A stretch of DNA of 64,000 nt. Origin: Acanthaster planci. Lineage: Eukaryota; Echinodermata; Asteroidea; Valvatida; Acanthasteridae. The DNA is taken from the NCBI RefSeq assembly GCF_001949145.1, contig NW_019091362.1, forward strand, positions 10,367,399-10,431,398, in the 5' to 3' direction. How positions within the stretch are numbered: position 1 is the stretch's first letter; each line of letters begins with the position of its first letter. The notes under the pieces were generated by a model. That model saw nothing but the letters and a program-made list of their open reading frames with translations. It had not been told where the DNA came from and did not search any database. Both the position numbers and the translations under genes were made by a program. Below, one piece after another: positions 17,701 to 30,614 of the stretch.

Positions 17701-20700
17701 GCATGTTTTCTAACTTTCAAACATGATACAAACCCGTCAGTATTTTCCACCGGCTAATTTTATGTTGAATTTTATTTTGCCCAGTTTTTTACACTTCCAA
17801 ATAAATTACGAGAATAATATTGACACGAAGAGTGCATCTATATCCACATCAAAGAAATCAATCCAAATTCCATCCCTGTCACGCTGCACTGTTTAATCTT
17901 AACATTTCATTGTGTTTTGTCCAAGCATCTTTAACACTGCTAATGTGAGAAGCCCGCTTAGTAGGATACAACAGGTCAACCATCCCCAAAGCCTGGCCAA
18001 CCAGCTGTCAATTCAGCATAGTTGAGGTTAAAAGATTTGTAAATCCAGGAAGTGTGTGTCAAACAAACACATAAGAATTTATGTTGTCATTTTTTTAGGA
18101 GTACCTGGATAGCTGGGAAATCTTTGAAGCCGTCTTTGCGGTTAGCGAAGATGACTTCCACCATGTACTGGACTCGCTGTTCAATCTGTGCCTCATGAAG
18201 GATGCTTCGAAGTCGATCAAAGATGGCTGGAATCAGATTAGGACAAACAGAGAGTTATGTCAATGTGAGTTTTAAAAATCGAATCCTAGCAACTTACAGC
18301 TACCTCGATGTGACACTTTTTGTAAGTAAATAGCATGCTAATTCCATTTCATCACATCACCACATCCTCAGAATTTGCAGAAAAAAATCAAACATCTTTT
18401 GATGTTTTGCTGAAAGATTTTCGGAATCCTCTAAAATTTACCTCTGCAGTCAGCCAATGCACATTCTCTGTACTTAAAACAAAGTTAGTATGTGAAATCC
18501 CCAAGGCAAAATTACAGTGGCTGGACTACACAATCTTGAATCAAGCATAACACAGCCAAACCAAATGGCTGACGGTGACATTGCAGTGGACTGACCAATC
18601 AGTAACTGAAAGTCACGTCTGCTCTGAGATACATAACTGTGACGCATTCTGTGGAGGCATACCATTGAGTCCTCTCGGTGAGACTTCTGATAGCTTCACG
18701 GCACACTCCTTCAAAAAGCCAATGGTCACCTCCACACTATCATTGGTAGGGTTCTCCAACAGAAGGGTCAAGATCTCAAGAGCAATCACCTCATGGGCCT
18801 AGGATCAAACACAGTAGGAGAAAAGGAAGCACTTTTATCACACGCCTAAAAACCACATTCTGCAAAGGGGTTGTAGTCAGCCAATCTCAAGTCCCCACAA
18901 GTCCAGCACACATTCAAGTCATCCAGTCTTTATAAGCCAAGTCACAATCTATTCAAATGAACTGTGACAAAAGCATACACCTTTGTCATTGTTCACCCTG
19001 ATACTTATGACTGGTCCTGTGAAAGAGCTTGTGATGGACTGACAACATTATTCTGCTTCCAAACGTCATTCTCCTGCCAGGTATAAATGAAAAACGACCA
19101 CCTTACCACTTGTTGGTTGACCAAGTGTGCGATGAATCTTGTGGCTGATAGACACATCACTTTGTCGTTGCGGCGGAATCCCTTCTTGAAGTTGATAACC
19201 AGACGTTTCAGGATCAGCTCACCATTCTGTGGGAACTGCAAAGGACCGACAGCAGGCCCACACATACAGAACACAGAAATAAAGAGTGGAGTCAAAACAC
19301 TAACATTAAAAGTGGCCAGCTTGATAATATCAGGATCTTCTTAATGCTGCCTTGGCAAATGCGATAGTGCTTCAGCCGACTCTGCTGCGGTCTACAAAAA
19401 CATTTCACCGGCTGAAATTTGGTCCACTTTGTTTTTCTTTTCAATAAATAAAACCCACTCTCCTCATTCAGGGGTGTGAGAGGAATATACAGAAAAATAG
19501 CTGAAATCCCAAAGCACATACCCTTGGGTGCTTAGGGTTAATAGAAAGAGTTACATATACGGGCAACACTGATTTCCCTTCAAATATTACAACAGCCATC
19601 AGAAAGTGAAAACATGTCCTAAAAGTGAAAAATAGCTGAGAAAATTCCGAAGTATTTATAGAAAACCGTTTTTTTCAGAAAAGTCTCATAGGTTTGTGCA
19701 CAGAGTCATGAAGTGTTGTGCGTGCATGGAACTCTTTCCAAATGAAAAAAAGTGAAAATCCTCTAAAAAGCTGAGATTTCACACCCGTCAATAGGATATT
19801 TCAAATAAGCTGAAACATTTCCAATTTCATTAATGTTTGGACATTTCAAAACTCTTCTGTTAAGAAGAAATCTTCTGCTAGAGATACCCACAACTGTTGA
19901 TTCGGCTATGCATACGATTTTTACAAAAAGAGACTACGTTTCAAAGTCCAGTCTCAAAAATATGTGGCTAATCATCACATTTCAGTTTAATATGCCATGA
20001 GGCATCAAAACTCAAAATTACACAACCATGTCACTGTTATTAACATAACTTGCCCTGTTATTTCATTGTCAATCTGAAAACATGACTCAAAGACCATACT
20101 CGTACACAAGTAGCAGCTGCATTGTGTTTATATATAAACCTTTACCGTGATGCTGCCACGTTTGTCCTGATCCATGTAGACCCACTGGCAAAAGTAATAC
20201 AATTTCACATATTGATAAGAGGACCAAACTATTTTCCCCCTTAGCTTCAGTTTAGTTAAATTGGCATGAATGGTAGAAAAGCAAGATGGCTGCCCCATGA
20301 TAGAGGTCTATACGGTCATACCTTGCAGTTGACAATGGCTACCAATGCTGCAATGACGTGGGTAAATGTAGGCGAAGCGGCCTGGGCTTGTATGACAGAA
20401 CGAGCCAGCAGGCCCCTGCAAAGAGGAAACAAAAACTAAAAAACTGACAGGCAACTCACTCCATGACAACCGTAGCAACATCAAGATCCCAAATGACAGC
20501 AGTATAATTCCATGGTATAATTCCACATCTAATAGGCTACCAAAGTCCAGACAATAAAAAATGAGAATTCTCCAGAGACTGTGGGCTGCGTATGAAAAGG
20601 AAGAGAGTTTTTAGCAAGCAACAATCCTTGCTGCAGCACATCAAGCACAATGAACACGTTCACTTGTGTCTGCCAGAGTTCCCGATGTAAGTTTGGAAAT

Positions 20701-23700
20701 CTGTTAACATATTCATCTCAGCACCAGGCATGTGGCACCAGTGGGGTTAACCACTTGCTGCCGGGTGCTTTTAAAAAGGCAGTGCACACATACGGGAGAT
20801 TTTTAATATTTTCAGTTTCCAGAATTCTTCAAAAATTCATTGTTTCATTTAATTGACATTTACATCCACACGAATGACTGTTTGGTGGCTACTCTAAGCT
20901 GACAGGCAACCTTCATTGACTCCTGAGTATTTCAGCCAGGACTGCTGCCTTGTAAAGAGAGCCTAGAATTGTGAGGTGTTGTGTAATTTCCTTTGTCCCC
21001 AGTGAATGCGAGTGGTGTCTTTTCAAACACGACTGGATTGGCATGCAGCGGTGCTGCGTCGCTCATCAATGGGGCCCTGGAGTGGATGACCATTGCATTA
21101 TTCAATAAGGCTTACCTCCCCCTGACAATGTTCAGCTGCAGCAACTCCTGAATGATGTTACTGATGTTGGACACGTTGGTCTTGTTAATAAGACCATTGA
21201 TGCTCTTCTTCAATGCCTCCCAGGCCAGACGCTGGTAGGCTGCGCTGGTAGGGGAAAACAGGATAAGGACAAAATCATTTCAGGCTTTGATCAGGTAATC
21301 ACTTGCTACAATAGAGAAAAAACAAATTAGGAACTGGAATTGACTTTTGGATATTTTTGGTCTAGTTACACAGGGCTTCTGGTCACTGAAAATGGACCCG
21401 CCATATTGGAACAGTGTCCAATCAACAAGGTGCTGGATGATCAAATGGTTCTCCTGAAATTGGGTATCACTGAAGCAGGTAAGCGCTTGGTTTGTAACTG
21501 TACACCATATTATGCTGTCATTCAACCAGACCGTGAGGCTTCAACTGTTAATTCTTTATCAAATGGCGTAATGATCACCACATGTCTGGTATGGTTGTTG
21601 TTTAATATCATGCCGATCTAGCACTAGGTACTGTTTCATGTTTTCTCATACTTTTTGTCATTTACCAAAGTTTTAAAGGCATGACCACTACCAAAATATT
21701 GTGCACGGCATTGCAGTTTTTTGAACAACTGATGTACATCACATCATATGGGTCAGTGAATAAAATATAATGTTGCTGGCTCTATTTGAAATGGCAAGCT
21801 ACTCTAGCTTTGTTTTCATATTCTCTGTAAGAGCAAAATGATGACAGCAACTAAGCCAAACAAAAAAGGGCAGAGGTAAGATTCTTGCATGTACCTGGAT
21901 TTATCTGTCATCTGCTCCTGCATCATCCGCAGCTTGGCTGGCGGGATGTAAGCCCCACCCGTCTTGCTTTGCAGGGGCGTGTCTATTGTCTCTTTCTTAG
22001 TTTTCTTAGAGGCGGGCTGCTCGTCGTCTGGCTCCTTTCGACTCGGCTCTTCCTGTCTGTCTCTCCATCTGGCGCTTTGCCTGCAGATGTCACAATCAAG
22101 AGGAAACTCTGGTAGACATGGTTGAGATTACACCGTAGGCTTGTGGGTGGTGGACTGGGCGACATGATTCACAGACGAGTAGCATTGCAAGTAGGTGCAA
22201 AAGTTCGGTTCGGGTTCAGTTCGGACATATTTGAAAATTTTTGGTCGAACTTTGATTCGGTTCGTGTTCCAACACGCACACACATCAACATATACAATGC
22301 ATATTGAGACATAAAAGAGCATGCTACGAACATGCCGTGTATAGTACGTCTGTGTGTAAACTACGTCAATAAAAGCAATGAATCTCCTCTACATCCCCAT
22401 CCACGAGCAACTTCCATGAGAACATAATTTTTTTTAAAACTGTTTCCCCAAAGTTTGTTTAGGAGTTAAAATTCCATAAAAAGTCACCGTCGGAGGTGTG
22501 AAAGTTTTCAACCGTGTTTTGCCGATCAAAGGCAGTTGTGTTTGGCCTGACTCAACAAAACAATCGTAGGATATGTGAAAACAGAAAAACAGCATGCTCA
22601 AATGGGAGTCACCAACTTTACAGGATATACATGTAAGATCAAATTTCGAGTGAATTGTGTTTTGGTTATTTTTCATGAAACACATTCAACTGCCAAACCA
22701 TGGCTTTCCATGTATTCAAAGAAGAACCTTGGTATCAAGTCAGCATTCTTTCCCAGGATGGCGCCCACATGGCCGAAGGGGCAATTTTCCATCAGTCTTT
22801 TGTGAACGGATAACGGCATTTTGTTATTTGAGATTTGCAAACAACTTAGAGATCTGGCAAAATTTCATTATAAGATATTCACACTACTACTGTGATCAAA
22901 CGTGATCAACGAAAGGCAGGTTGGGCCACTGCGCAAACCAAATCTTGTCACATGCCCACGCTGGAGCGCTGCACCTGCAGGCCTGGCAAAATTAGTTTTC
23001 CCTCCAATCAAGAATGAGTCCGATTGTGATCAGCATCCAATCAAAATTTGTTTTACACGGCCATTCATGACGTCATTGGCCTAATATGGAACTGGAGGGC
23101 ATGGCTATCGGAGATTGGCAAACATAACACTAAATCTGAATATACATATACATAAGCACAATTGGATGTAGTGAGAATTTAGAATTGTTGTGCAGCATAA
23201 ATGCTGTACGTTGCATATTCTCAGTTGATTATTGGTGAATTCTCACCACATGGTTTTTACAACCATCGCATGCTACGGGGCCATCATAAGTTTACTGTAC
23301 ATATATGTACATGTACAGTACATTTATTATCCATTTTTCGTTGTGTTTGCTTTTTTATCCCGTTTTCTTGCATGCATTCCGTGCGCTATCAATGTCATGC
23401 CATATTTAAGCCAGACATCCAAACTGACCAGTTTGGTTTGATTGAAAAGTTCCATGTTCGACAATTTTTGGTTCAGTGCGGCGGTTCGGCTGTAGCACTA
23501 CTGACAAGGTTCTGACAGGCCACGGACTGGGTTGCTGGGTGCCACAACAGGCCATAGACCTGATTGTGGGCCACTATAAACTGGTTTTAAAAAGTGGGAA
23601 TAGGGTGGTCATGATAAGCCATAGTTTTGGTGGTGGCAAAGTGTGGACATAGCTAGAATAGGACGTAGACAAAATAAACACTACAGGCAATGGACTGGGT

Positions 23701-26700
23701 TATAAGAGACCATGGGTTGGCTTATGGTACACAACAGACTGTGGTATGGCTGGCTATGAACAGGGGTATGGTAGGCCCTGGGACTTGAGACAATGGGGGT
23801 GGCTGACGGCAGTCCGTGGAATAGGATCTGAGAGACCGTGGTGCGGTTTAGGGCAGGCCATAGCCTGAATTATGAGCGGCTGTGCATAGGGTGATGACAA
23901 ACCACCAGCTGAGTTGCATAATTCCACTGAATTTTATCATGTCATGTTTCAAGGCTACTGAAGTTGAAGTCTTACTCTTGAAGGGTCTTGTTTCGGTCCT
24001 GCTTGGAACGCTTCTCCTGGGCCTTCTCAAACCGGCGCTTACGGAAGTTCCTCTCAGCTTCCCGGTAATCCTCATCACTATCAGGTTCCTTTCTCCCTCT
24101 GTCTCTATGACTGTGTCTGTCTTGGTGCCTGTCTTGGATTCTTCTGGAGTCCTCCGAATGTTTGCCCCTAGGTCAATAAAACACGTGCATAACAATTAGC
24201 AAGTTACTCTCATGAAACCTGAGCACGGGACATGATGTTATGAACAAGTAACACATCTTACAGTGTGCAGCGTCGAATTCAAGATCAAGAGAATTCGAGC
24301 CACCTCTTTCAGTAATAAATCTCCCAATACTGGCCAACCATATATGCAAAGTATGAGAGAATAACGCTTCACTGGCTTGGTGTGCAACTTCAATCACTTA
24401 TTATATACTTGGGGACCATTACAGGACACATGATTATTTGACATCTGCATTGAGTACATCGGCACACAGCCATGACAGCATGATGCCTTCCAAAGTGCAG
24501 TATACATGTATGTACAATGTACACAATGTGGTAACTACAGGTCTAGCATGTCAACAGGCTTCTGTCTCTTACCTCTTACGCTCTGGTGAGACCCTTTTTC
24601 CGGGCTGTCTCTCACCCCGTCTGTCACTGTCTCCATCAGTTTCCTCATCAGTGATTTCCCCACTCTCTGGGGAGTCGGGCCTGGACTGTCGCTTGATGGT
24701 GGTGCCAATCACGCTGCGGAAACGACCTCTGGAGTCAAAGTCCTCTCTAACCGGGGAAAAAGCAAAGAACAAAACTCATGCCTAACAGATCAGGGTAGGT
24801 TTTTTTTTAAGCTTGTCTGCAACCTTAAGAGAGCCCCAACTGTATTTGTCTCACAGTGGAAACAGAGCACCTTCTCCAATCTCCAGAAATCTTGGCAACA
24901 CAGTCACAAATTGAATTAAAACTTGACATGGTTATCAATTTACAATGGTCTTAGAATGAGACCTTTTCCCTGTTTTGTTCACACACAAGAAATTTTTTCA
25001 CCATCGTGTATTCAAAAAGTTGCATTTGGGGAGAGCAGTTGGTCTAAATTTATTTTACCCTGGCTTCAAAGTATGCACAAGTCATTATCTAACATAACAA
25101 AGGCTCTGCAAGTCCTTAAGGTAGCAGTGATTTATACAATAATTTTTGAAAAGGACACTTCAGAGTAATTTTTGATAAAGACCTTTTGGCACGCAAAAAA
25201 CTGCAGATGGGTAGGCTCGGATTTGGTAGAGTTGAAACAAATGAGGCCCTTGAAAACCAATAAATTCTTTCAGTTTTTGTTTTTCCTCATTCTTTTGATA
25301 AGTGCAAGTAAAGCGCATCTGTCTCTCAGTTGTGTCATGAAATCGGTCCCTGACTGGTTCCTCTAAATTTGACAGCAGCGTACCTTTCATAGGAAGCTGA
25401 TCTATGGCGCCGACGTTCCTCTGTGGGCTTGTGGACGCGACTTTGAAGTACAGACTTGACCCGTTCAGCACGCCAGGAGTAGCTGTCGTCACTCTCTGAA
25501 CTGCTATCTTCACTGTCCTGGTAGGCTTGGGGTCTAGTAGAGACCACAACACAAACACAACTTAATATAGTACAGATGATTATATTGTTCTGATTTCCCA
25601 AGTGCAGAGGACGAGTTGTGAAACACTGGAAAATGTTATCATCCGATGTCAAACGATTCACAGGTGCCATCAGGATGATCTTGCATTTCAACAACAAGAT
25701 TCTGAAAAGTATATGTCAATCATACTTTGAAAGAATCAACCGACAATGTTCTTCAGGGAGCAAACTGCCCCTCTACATGTACCAAACTGGCTCAGTACAG
25801 TAATACAGCATTGATTCATGATATAAAGGTGATAATTTATCTAACAGGCCATTTCTTCCTCACCTGCTTGACTTCTTTGTCGGCTCTTGCTGTGGTGGTG
25901 TGTCTTCGTCTCGGTACATGTCCTTGTCATCCGGCCCTATGGACAGCTCGTCCTCCGACTTATCGCCTGTACTGGAGGTCTCTATATCTGGGGCCTTGAT
26001 GACGGGTGACCGGTGGCTGGACCTTGTGGAGCCTCTGTCCTTGGCTGGAGATCTGTGAGTGGCCGGTGGAGGTGTGCTTGGTGACCTGTCATTGATTAAA
26101 CCAAAAAAAAATAATAAAATGGTCCTTTTGAGTGAAAACATATAATAAATTTACAGCATAAATTCAATTTATTACCAATCAATGAAACTGTTAAAGGTGA
26201 TGTTTGGGGTTTTTCACCAGACACCTGCATGATTGGATCCATTACTAAAACATTATCAATTCAGTCTGATTTATTCAATCTTATCACTTAAAATAAACAC
26301 TTCCTTTTAAATGGTGTCAGACCAAACAACTAAAATTTCTTTGGCCAAAACCTCCAAATTTTTAGATTTTAATTCTTTCAATAATGCCAAACAAAAAATT
26401 ACTTGTGTTTCCTGTTACTATTTCCTATTCCTAAAAGCAAATCAGGGTGGTTGGTTGGGTAAAATATAATTTTTTTACTCTAAATTTTTGTAGCCCAAAA
26501 ATTACGGTTGGATGATGGTCTGTATTTTTTGGGGGGGCGCATATATTTGTAACAGGTGCCAAGTCAGATTAATACTGTACATGTGCATGTCAATATTACA
26601 TATCAGCACCGTGACTGAGTAGTAAAGCAGCTGGTTGTTGAAATACAAACACACAAGAGCTGTCCATCTCATGCAAAAAACAAAATTAAAACAATAGAAT

Positions 26701-29414
26701 GTACAGGATGATGTACACAAAATTAGGCTCAGGGCAAGGCTTCACAAGTTTTTATATTTTATTGATTTGTCTAATAAAAAGATACAGGTTCCGCGTAATT
26801 TTCTAGGTTGAGTCGGGTAACCGGAAACACAGCTATTTTTTTGTTTGGCCTAACGAAACAGAAAAACGAAAGGACAGATAAGCCGTACCTGCAGCCAGCT
26901 AAAAGTAGTCATACTCTATACAGCTTGATTGATTAGCAAGGAAAATGGACAACACAGGCCAAAAATATACTCGTCCTTTGATCACTCCAAGTCAGTCATA
27001 CCGAAAGGTGATAAATCATTCAAATATTGCACCTACAAATGGGCCTATTCAACTTCAGCATATGGCTTTACTTCTTCCCACAATGTTCTACAACTACCAA
27101 GAGATGGGTATGGCCTACCGTGGTTCAAAATCAGGGGGTGGTTCATCTGGACTGTGGGGTGAGGGAATCCTTTTCCTGGAGACATTTCTCATTTCTTGGT
27201 CCTCATCATCTTTGCTCCTCACTGATGCCCTGTGGTCCCCTTTCTCCGCTGCCTTGCTCCTTTGACTCTCCTTGGAATATCGCCGCTGTTCACCACGTTG
27301 ATTTGCTGCTGATCCTGAGCTGCTGCTATCACTGCTGCCACCACTGCTGCTGCTGCTGCTGCTGGATTCACTCCCACTGGAATCTGAATCACTGCTGCTG
27401 CCTGTGTCGCTGCTACTGCTGCTGCTACTGCTGCTGCTTTGATGCCTGGCTTTTTTGCTGTTGAAAATGCAGAGGGGGTAGACTTAACCCTTTTGATCAG
27501 TCTGGTTTAGTTCGCACTACATTGTGATATGAGAGGTTACTCTGTTTGCCCATACATGTACATGTAATGTAAAAAGTTCCTTGCCTGTGCCCCATCATCC
27601 AATTGCACATGTACCTGTTCTGTTCTCTATCATTTTTTTATTTGGACCTACATGTAAAAACAAAATGCTGCAGACTGCTTATCCAAGTAAGCAATTATAA
27701 TTGTCTGCGGAATATGTCACGAAGTATGAAAAGGTAGACAGCAGTCAGAATGCACACTCTCTCTTTGACAAGTTGGCATTGTGCTGCAGCCCATCGTGTT
27801 CTGCAGACAACAGTGCAGAAAGCAAGAAACCAAACTCTATGACCATTACCGATGATCCTCTCCATACATACATGTACATCGTGTAAACACTACAGGCATG
27901 ACAAGGTGAAATTTGTTTCCTACCATGCCTAAAAGGTACGGTCATCAGTGCAATTTGCACTTACTTATAATGTTACATGTATAACCTGCTGTACATGTTC
28001 ACAATCAAATTTGCCACCACAACCTGTGGGATTGACATTACATGTATTTATCGTCGCATGGTACAAGAAGGTGTTCAGAATCCATCTCGTGTTACATGTA
28101 CATTCATGTTTTCTGAGTGGTGCAAAGTTTGGTGGCTGTGACCATATCAAAACTGTACACTGAACATTACGCTGCTCAGGAAACAGTCCTTGGAGTGCAT
28201 GTGCCAACAAAGTACATGTATGCTTTCTGTGAATGGGTCACCAGGCCAGCGCATCGTGACGTTGTCAACAGGACATCAACATATGGTTCAAATTGCTATT
28301 TGAGGAAAGATGGCGTCTTCAAGCTCGTCAACGACAGCATTTTTGATTTGAAGGGAAAATTTCTCTTTTCTTCCCATATGTGAGTAAACCATATTATCAT
28401 TATTGGACTCTCTGATTCTCACTTAATCCATAGACGGGGGCATTCTGACCATTTTGAGTGAAATGAATCAATGGAAGCAAAGTACAGTGTATGTATACAG
28501 AAGGTACTTGGACCCTACTACTTTGTATGCAAAGGTTTTCGACCGAGAAGCAGTGTTTCCTTAATGATTCAAAATCTGGGACAGAAATCTCTGGAGGATC
28601 CATCAGTAGACTCACTTTATTTTCTATAAATCCATCCCTCACAAATTACATGTAATAGAGGACATAAATTATTATCGGGTTGGATCCAAAGTAGAGGAGA
28701 TTGCAACACAGATAACATCTTCTTTTTCCTTTTTTCATCAATCAGCACAAAAAGACTACTACAAATTCTCTTCATACTCAGGATCTTTGTGGGATGGAAC
28801 CATTTGCTGACTGAAATAGGGGAAGCTACATAAAATTATATTGATATCTTTAGGACAAACTTTCTAGTAGACCTGTTGATACATTATGGAAGCACCCACC
28901 ACATGTATTAGAACCAGCAAGCCACCACGCACCTGCAACTTAAAATATCCCGTAGAGGAGGTTGCTGCCGTACTTGGAGGAAGAAGCCCAAATCGAACGA
29001 CATCACCAACCCAACATAAACAGACACAGAATTTTACTTCACGTGCTTCCGAAATCAGCCCAGTTGGTCGTGGAAAGAAATTTCCCCCCTTATTTCTCTC
29101 GTGTTGATTTTCAAGAGATAAATCCATTGTATACTGGTTTCTGGGTGGCCAATCTACCTCCAAAACCCCAAATGTCGAAATATTTGAAGCCTTTTCTTAG
29201 CACTTTAACAATGTCAATGCTTTTCAGTTCAACATGTTCAATAACATTAACACACTTTCCACGTGCCATGCGTGCGATGGCACTGGCAAGATCGACAGTG
29301 ATCATGACAAAATCGACGTTAATTAAATTTGTAAGGTGACTTCGCTTGAATGAAGACTATAAATAAAACTTACCTGGGTTGATCCTCCCTAGCTGTATTT
29401 CTGTAAACTCCCAT
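10925..29414 (-). CDS. CWC22: Pre-mRNA-splicing factor CWC22, complete 21-exon gene
   Basis: CWC22 is a spliceosomal protein of the nucleus that binds eIF4A3 and places the exon junction complex. Minus-strand exons, 5' to 3': 29374-29414, 27119-27457, 25864-26085, 25384-25533, 24573-24746, 23976-24167, 21895-22080, 21116-21244, 20322-20415, 19107-19235, 18663-18798, 18105-18226, 17453-17537, 17015-17176, 15923-16068, 15393-15470, 14425-14577, 13865-13992, 13488-13589, 12603-12781, 10925-11718. Every junction is GT-AG, phases chain without conflict, and the total is 3,741 nt (1,246 residues plus stop). Strong family matches include [74 protein letters not shown] and [16 protein letters not shown]. 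Human CWC22 is about 908 residues, so this one is longer, mainly through a large N-terminal RS/Ser-rich region. The short first exon (ATG in context AAAATGG) is the least certain part. Confidence 0.96.
12603..17537 (-). other. CWC22: CWC22 exons 13-20: linker, acidic segment, MA3 domain, Ser/Asp tail
   Basis: Exons 13-14 encode the linker and an acidic stretch ([20 protein letters not shown]). Exons 15-19 encode the MA3 domain ([20 protein letters not shown] through [13 protein letters not shown]). Exon 20 ends with repeated Ser-Ser-Asp triplets encoded by an imperfect 9-bp repeat at 12,603-12,690, matching the Ser/Asp tail of vertebrate CWC22. Residues about 639-982. Confidence 0.95.
15590..15922. 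repeat. Degenerate repeats with ACCTCTTG core in a CWC22 intron
   Basis: In the intron between exons 15 and 16 the motif GACCTCTTG/CACCTCTTG followed by TTCT recurs about five times (near 15,598, 15,637, 15,778, 15,886 and 15,921). The last copy is the splice donor of exon 15 itself. Together with flanking CTCTGTGCA and AAACTGAGA pieces it looks like a decayed tandem repeat. Confidence 0.45.
18105..22080 (-). other. CWC22: CWC22 exons 7-12: MIF4G domain
   Basis: Exon 7 carries the conserved entry motif [16 protein letters not shown]. Exons 8-12 give the HEAT-like MIF4G fold, with the family pieces [99 protein letters not shown] and [20 protein letters not shown]. This domain contacts eIF4A3 in human CWC22. 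Residue range is about 415-638. Confidence 0.95.
20866..21076 (-). repeat. Interspersed repeat, copy B (intron of CWC22)
   Basis: Reverse complement matches 2,266-2,495 over about 200 bases with shared blocks described for copy A. It sits in the intron between CWC22 exons 8 and 9, just before exon 8. Non-coding; family unknown. Confidence 0.6.
23515..23890. repeat. Degenerate minisatellite in CWC22 intron 6
   Basis: Between exons 6 and 7, units of roughly 28-35 bases repeat with the theme AGGCCATAGACTGGGTTATGGG (for example 23,518, 23,550, 23,690, 23,850). The units are diverged from one another, suggesting an old tandem array. GC content is higher than in flanking intron. Confidence 0.55.
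23976..29414 (-). other. CWC22: CWC22 exons 1-6: N-terminal RS/Ser-rich region (residues about 1-372)
   Basis: Six exons encode a low-complexity region. Exon 2 (27119-27457) begins with runs of Ser encoded by mixed AGC/AGT codons, interspersed with Asp and Gly, then turns Arg/Glu/Lys-rich. Exons 3-6 are rich in Ser-Pro, Arg-Ser and Asp/Glu, for example [16 protein letters not shown] and [17 protein letters not shown]. Exons 1-6 all end in phase 2, so any of exons 2-6 could be skipped without breaking the frame. The region is expected to be disordered and phosphorylated, as in other RS-type splicing proteins; that is an inference. Confidence 0.85.
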
Positions 29415-29424
29415 TTTAGAGCAG

Positions 29425-29885
29425 AAAATGTGTACCACTACCAGTTTCTTTTTGGGAAGCAATCATCCGCTCCAACGGGTAACCGCTCCAACACGTCCAA
29501 TCACACGATGTGTGCATAACGTTTTATGCGGAAAAAGGGAAACAAGCTGCAACAAAGGACGCCCTCTCCGTTCGTCAATTTTAAAGACACGATTTCTTTT
29601 TGTGGCCGTACAAAGCGAATGTGCAGTAACGACTTGAGAGAAGACTAGCTAACAAATGGGACTTTGCCAACTGAGCCTATGCTGGTCGATAAGAATTTTT
29701 CGCATGTGGCCCTTATGTGTTTCCGTATGTCTGGAATTTTCTACATGTATCAAGAAAAACAAAACAAAACAAAAAACCGTAATCATTATAATTTTCGGGA
29801 ATATAGCATGAAGTTCTTTTTTTACCTCCGTTTTTCCCGACTGATCAACCCTCCCGTATTTTTCAACTTAAGGTAAACAAAATTC
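29425..29885. repeat. Duplicated segment, proximal copy (CWC22 promoter region)
   Basis: This segment starts about 10 bases upstream of the CWC22 start codon and matches 30,615-31,075 in direct orientation, about 1.2 kb apart. Shared blocks include GACGCCCTCTC, CAGTAACGACTTG, GCTAACAAATGGGACTTT, GCTGGTCGATAA, GACCCTTATGT-like sequence and CTCCCG followed by CAACTTAAG. It probably contains the CWC22 promoter and 5' untranslated region because it abuts exon 1. No TATA box was recognised. Confidence 0.65.
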
Positions 29886-30614
29886 TAACATTTCAGTTAG
29901 CCACCAATTGGAGGAGCCAACTATGTACAGTTCACACATCTTGTATAAGCTTGTATATAACTGGTTTTGGTTAATCTTATTTTGATGCGAGAACTACATG
30001 AGAAGTAAGCATGGTTCATACGAGACCCAAGCTTATGGGGCCGGGGTGCTGGAGGGACACCAACTTGACAGTGTCACGATGTTTCATCCCCTAACCGTTA
30101 CCCGTCGCATCCATCTCTATCCCCCAAATCTGCATATTCGCCACTGATCATTAAGTGTTAAAACACTGAACAAAGGGCATTGAAAGCTGGATTGGCATTA
30201 GAGTTCACTTAGTTTTTTCCTTTTTTTCGGGGGGGGGCAGTATGTAGCAATTTCGATTACTAACTCAACCAGTTAATGAGATTGATAGTTGAATATACAT
30301 GCTCAAAATTCGAAGTGTTGTCTTACTGAGGGATAATATCAACAATAATATCGGGAAAAAATTATTGATTTTTATATCATCTATTTGCTAAGATGGATAT
30401 TCCTATTATGTTAAGGTTATGGAGGGTATTATGATTTTATATACCACTTTGTGAATTTGTGCTTTATTTCCATTAGATTCCTATAATGTATAAGGTTATT
30501 AATGATGAACCAATTATCCGATTTCCAGTCTCATTTGAAGTTGTCCATAGAGCTTACCCCCCCGCAAGGCCACGCACGCATTTTAAACTTTTTTTTAAAA
30601 TTTGTTTATGGTTT

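Noticed and set aside
22190-23510. Possible transposon with GTTCGG-rich ends in CWC22 intron 6
   Set aside because: Both ends are rich in GTTCGG and TTTTTGGT words, but no alignable inverted repeat could be made by eye.
27027-27464. Cys/Leu-rich open frame on plus
   Set aside because: It is the complement of the AGC/AGT poly-Ser exon 2 of CWC22; the codon pattern and splice sites support the minus strand.
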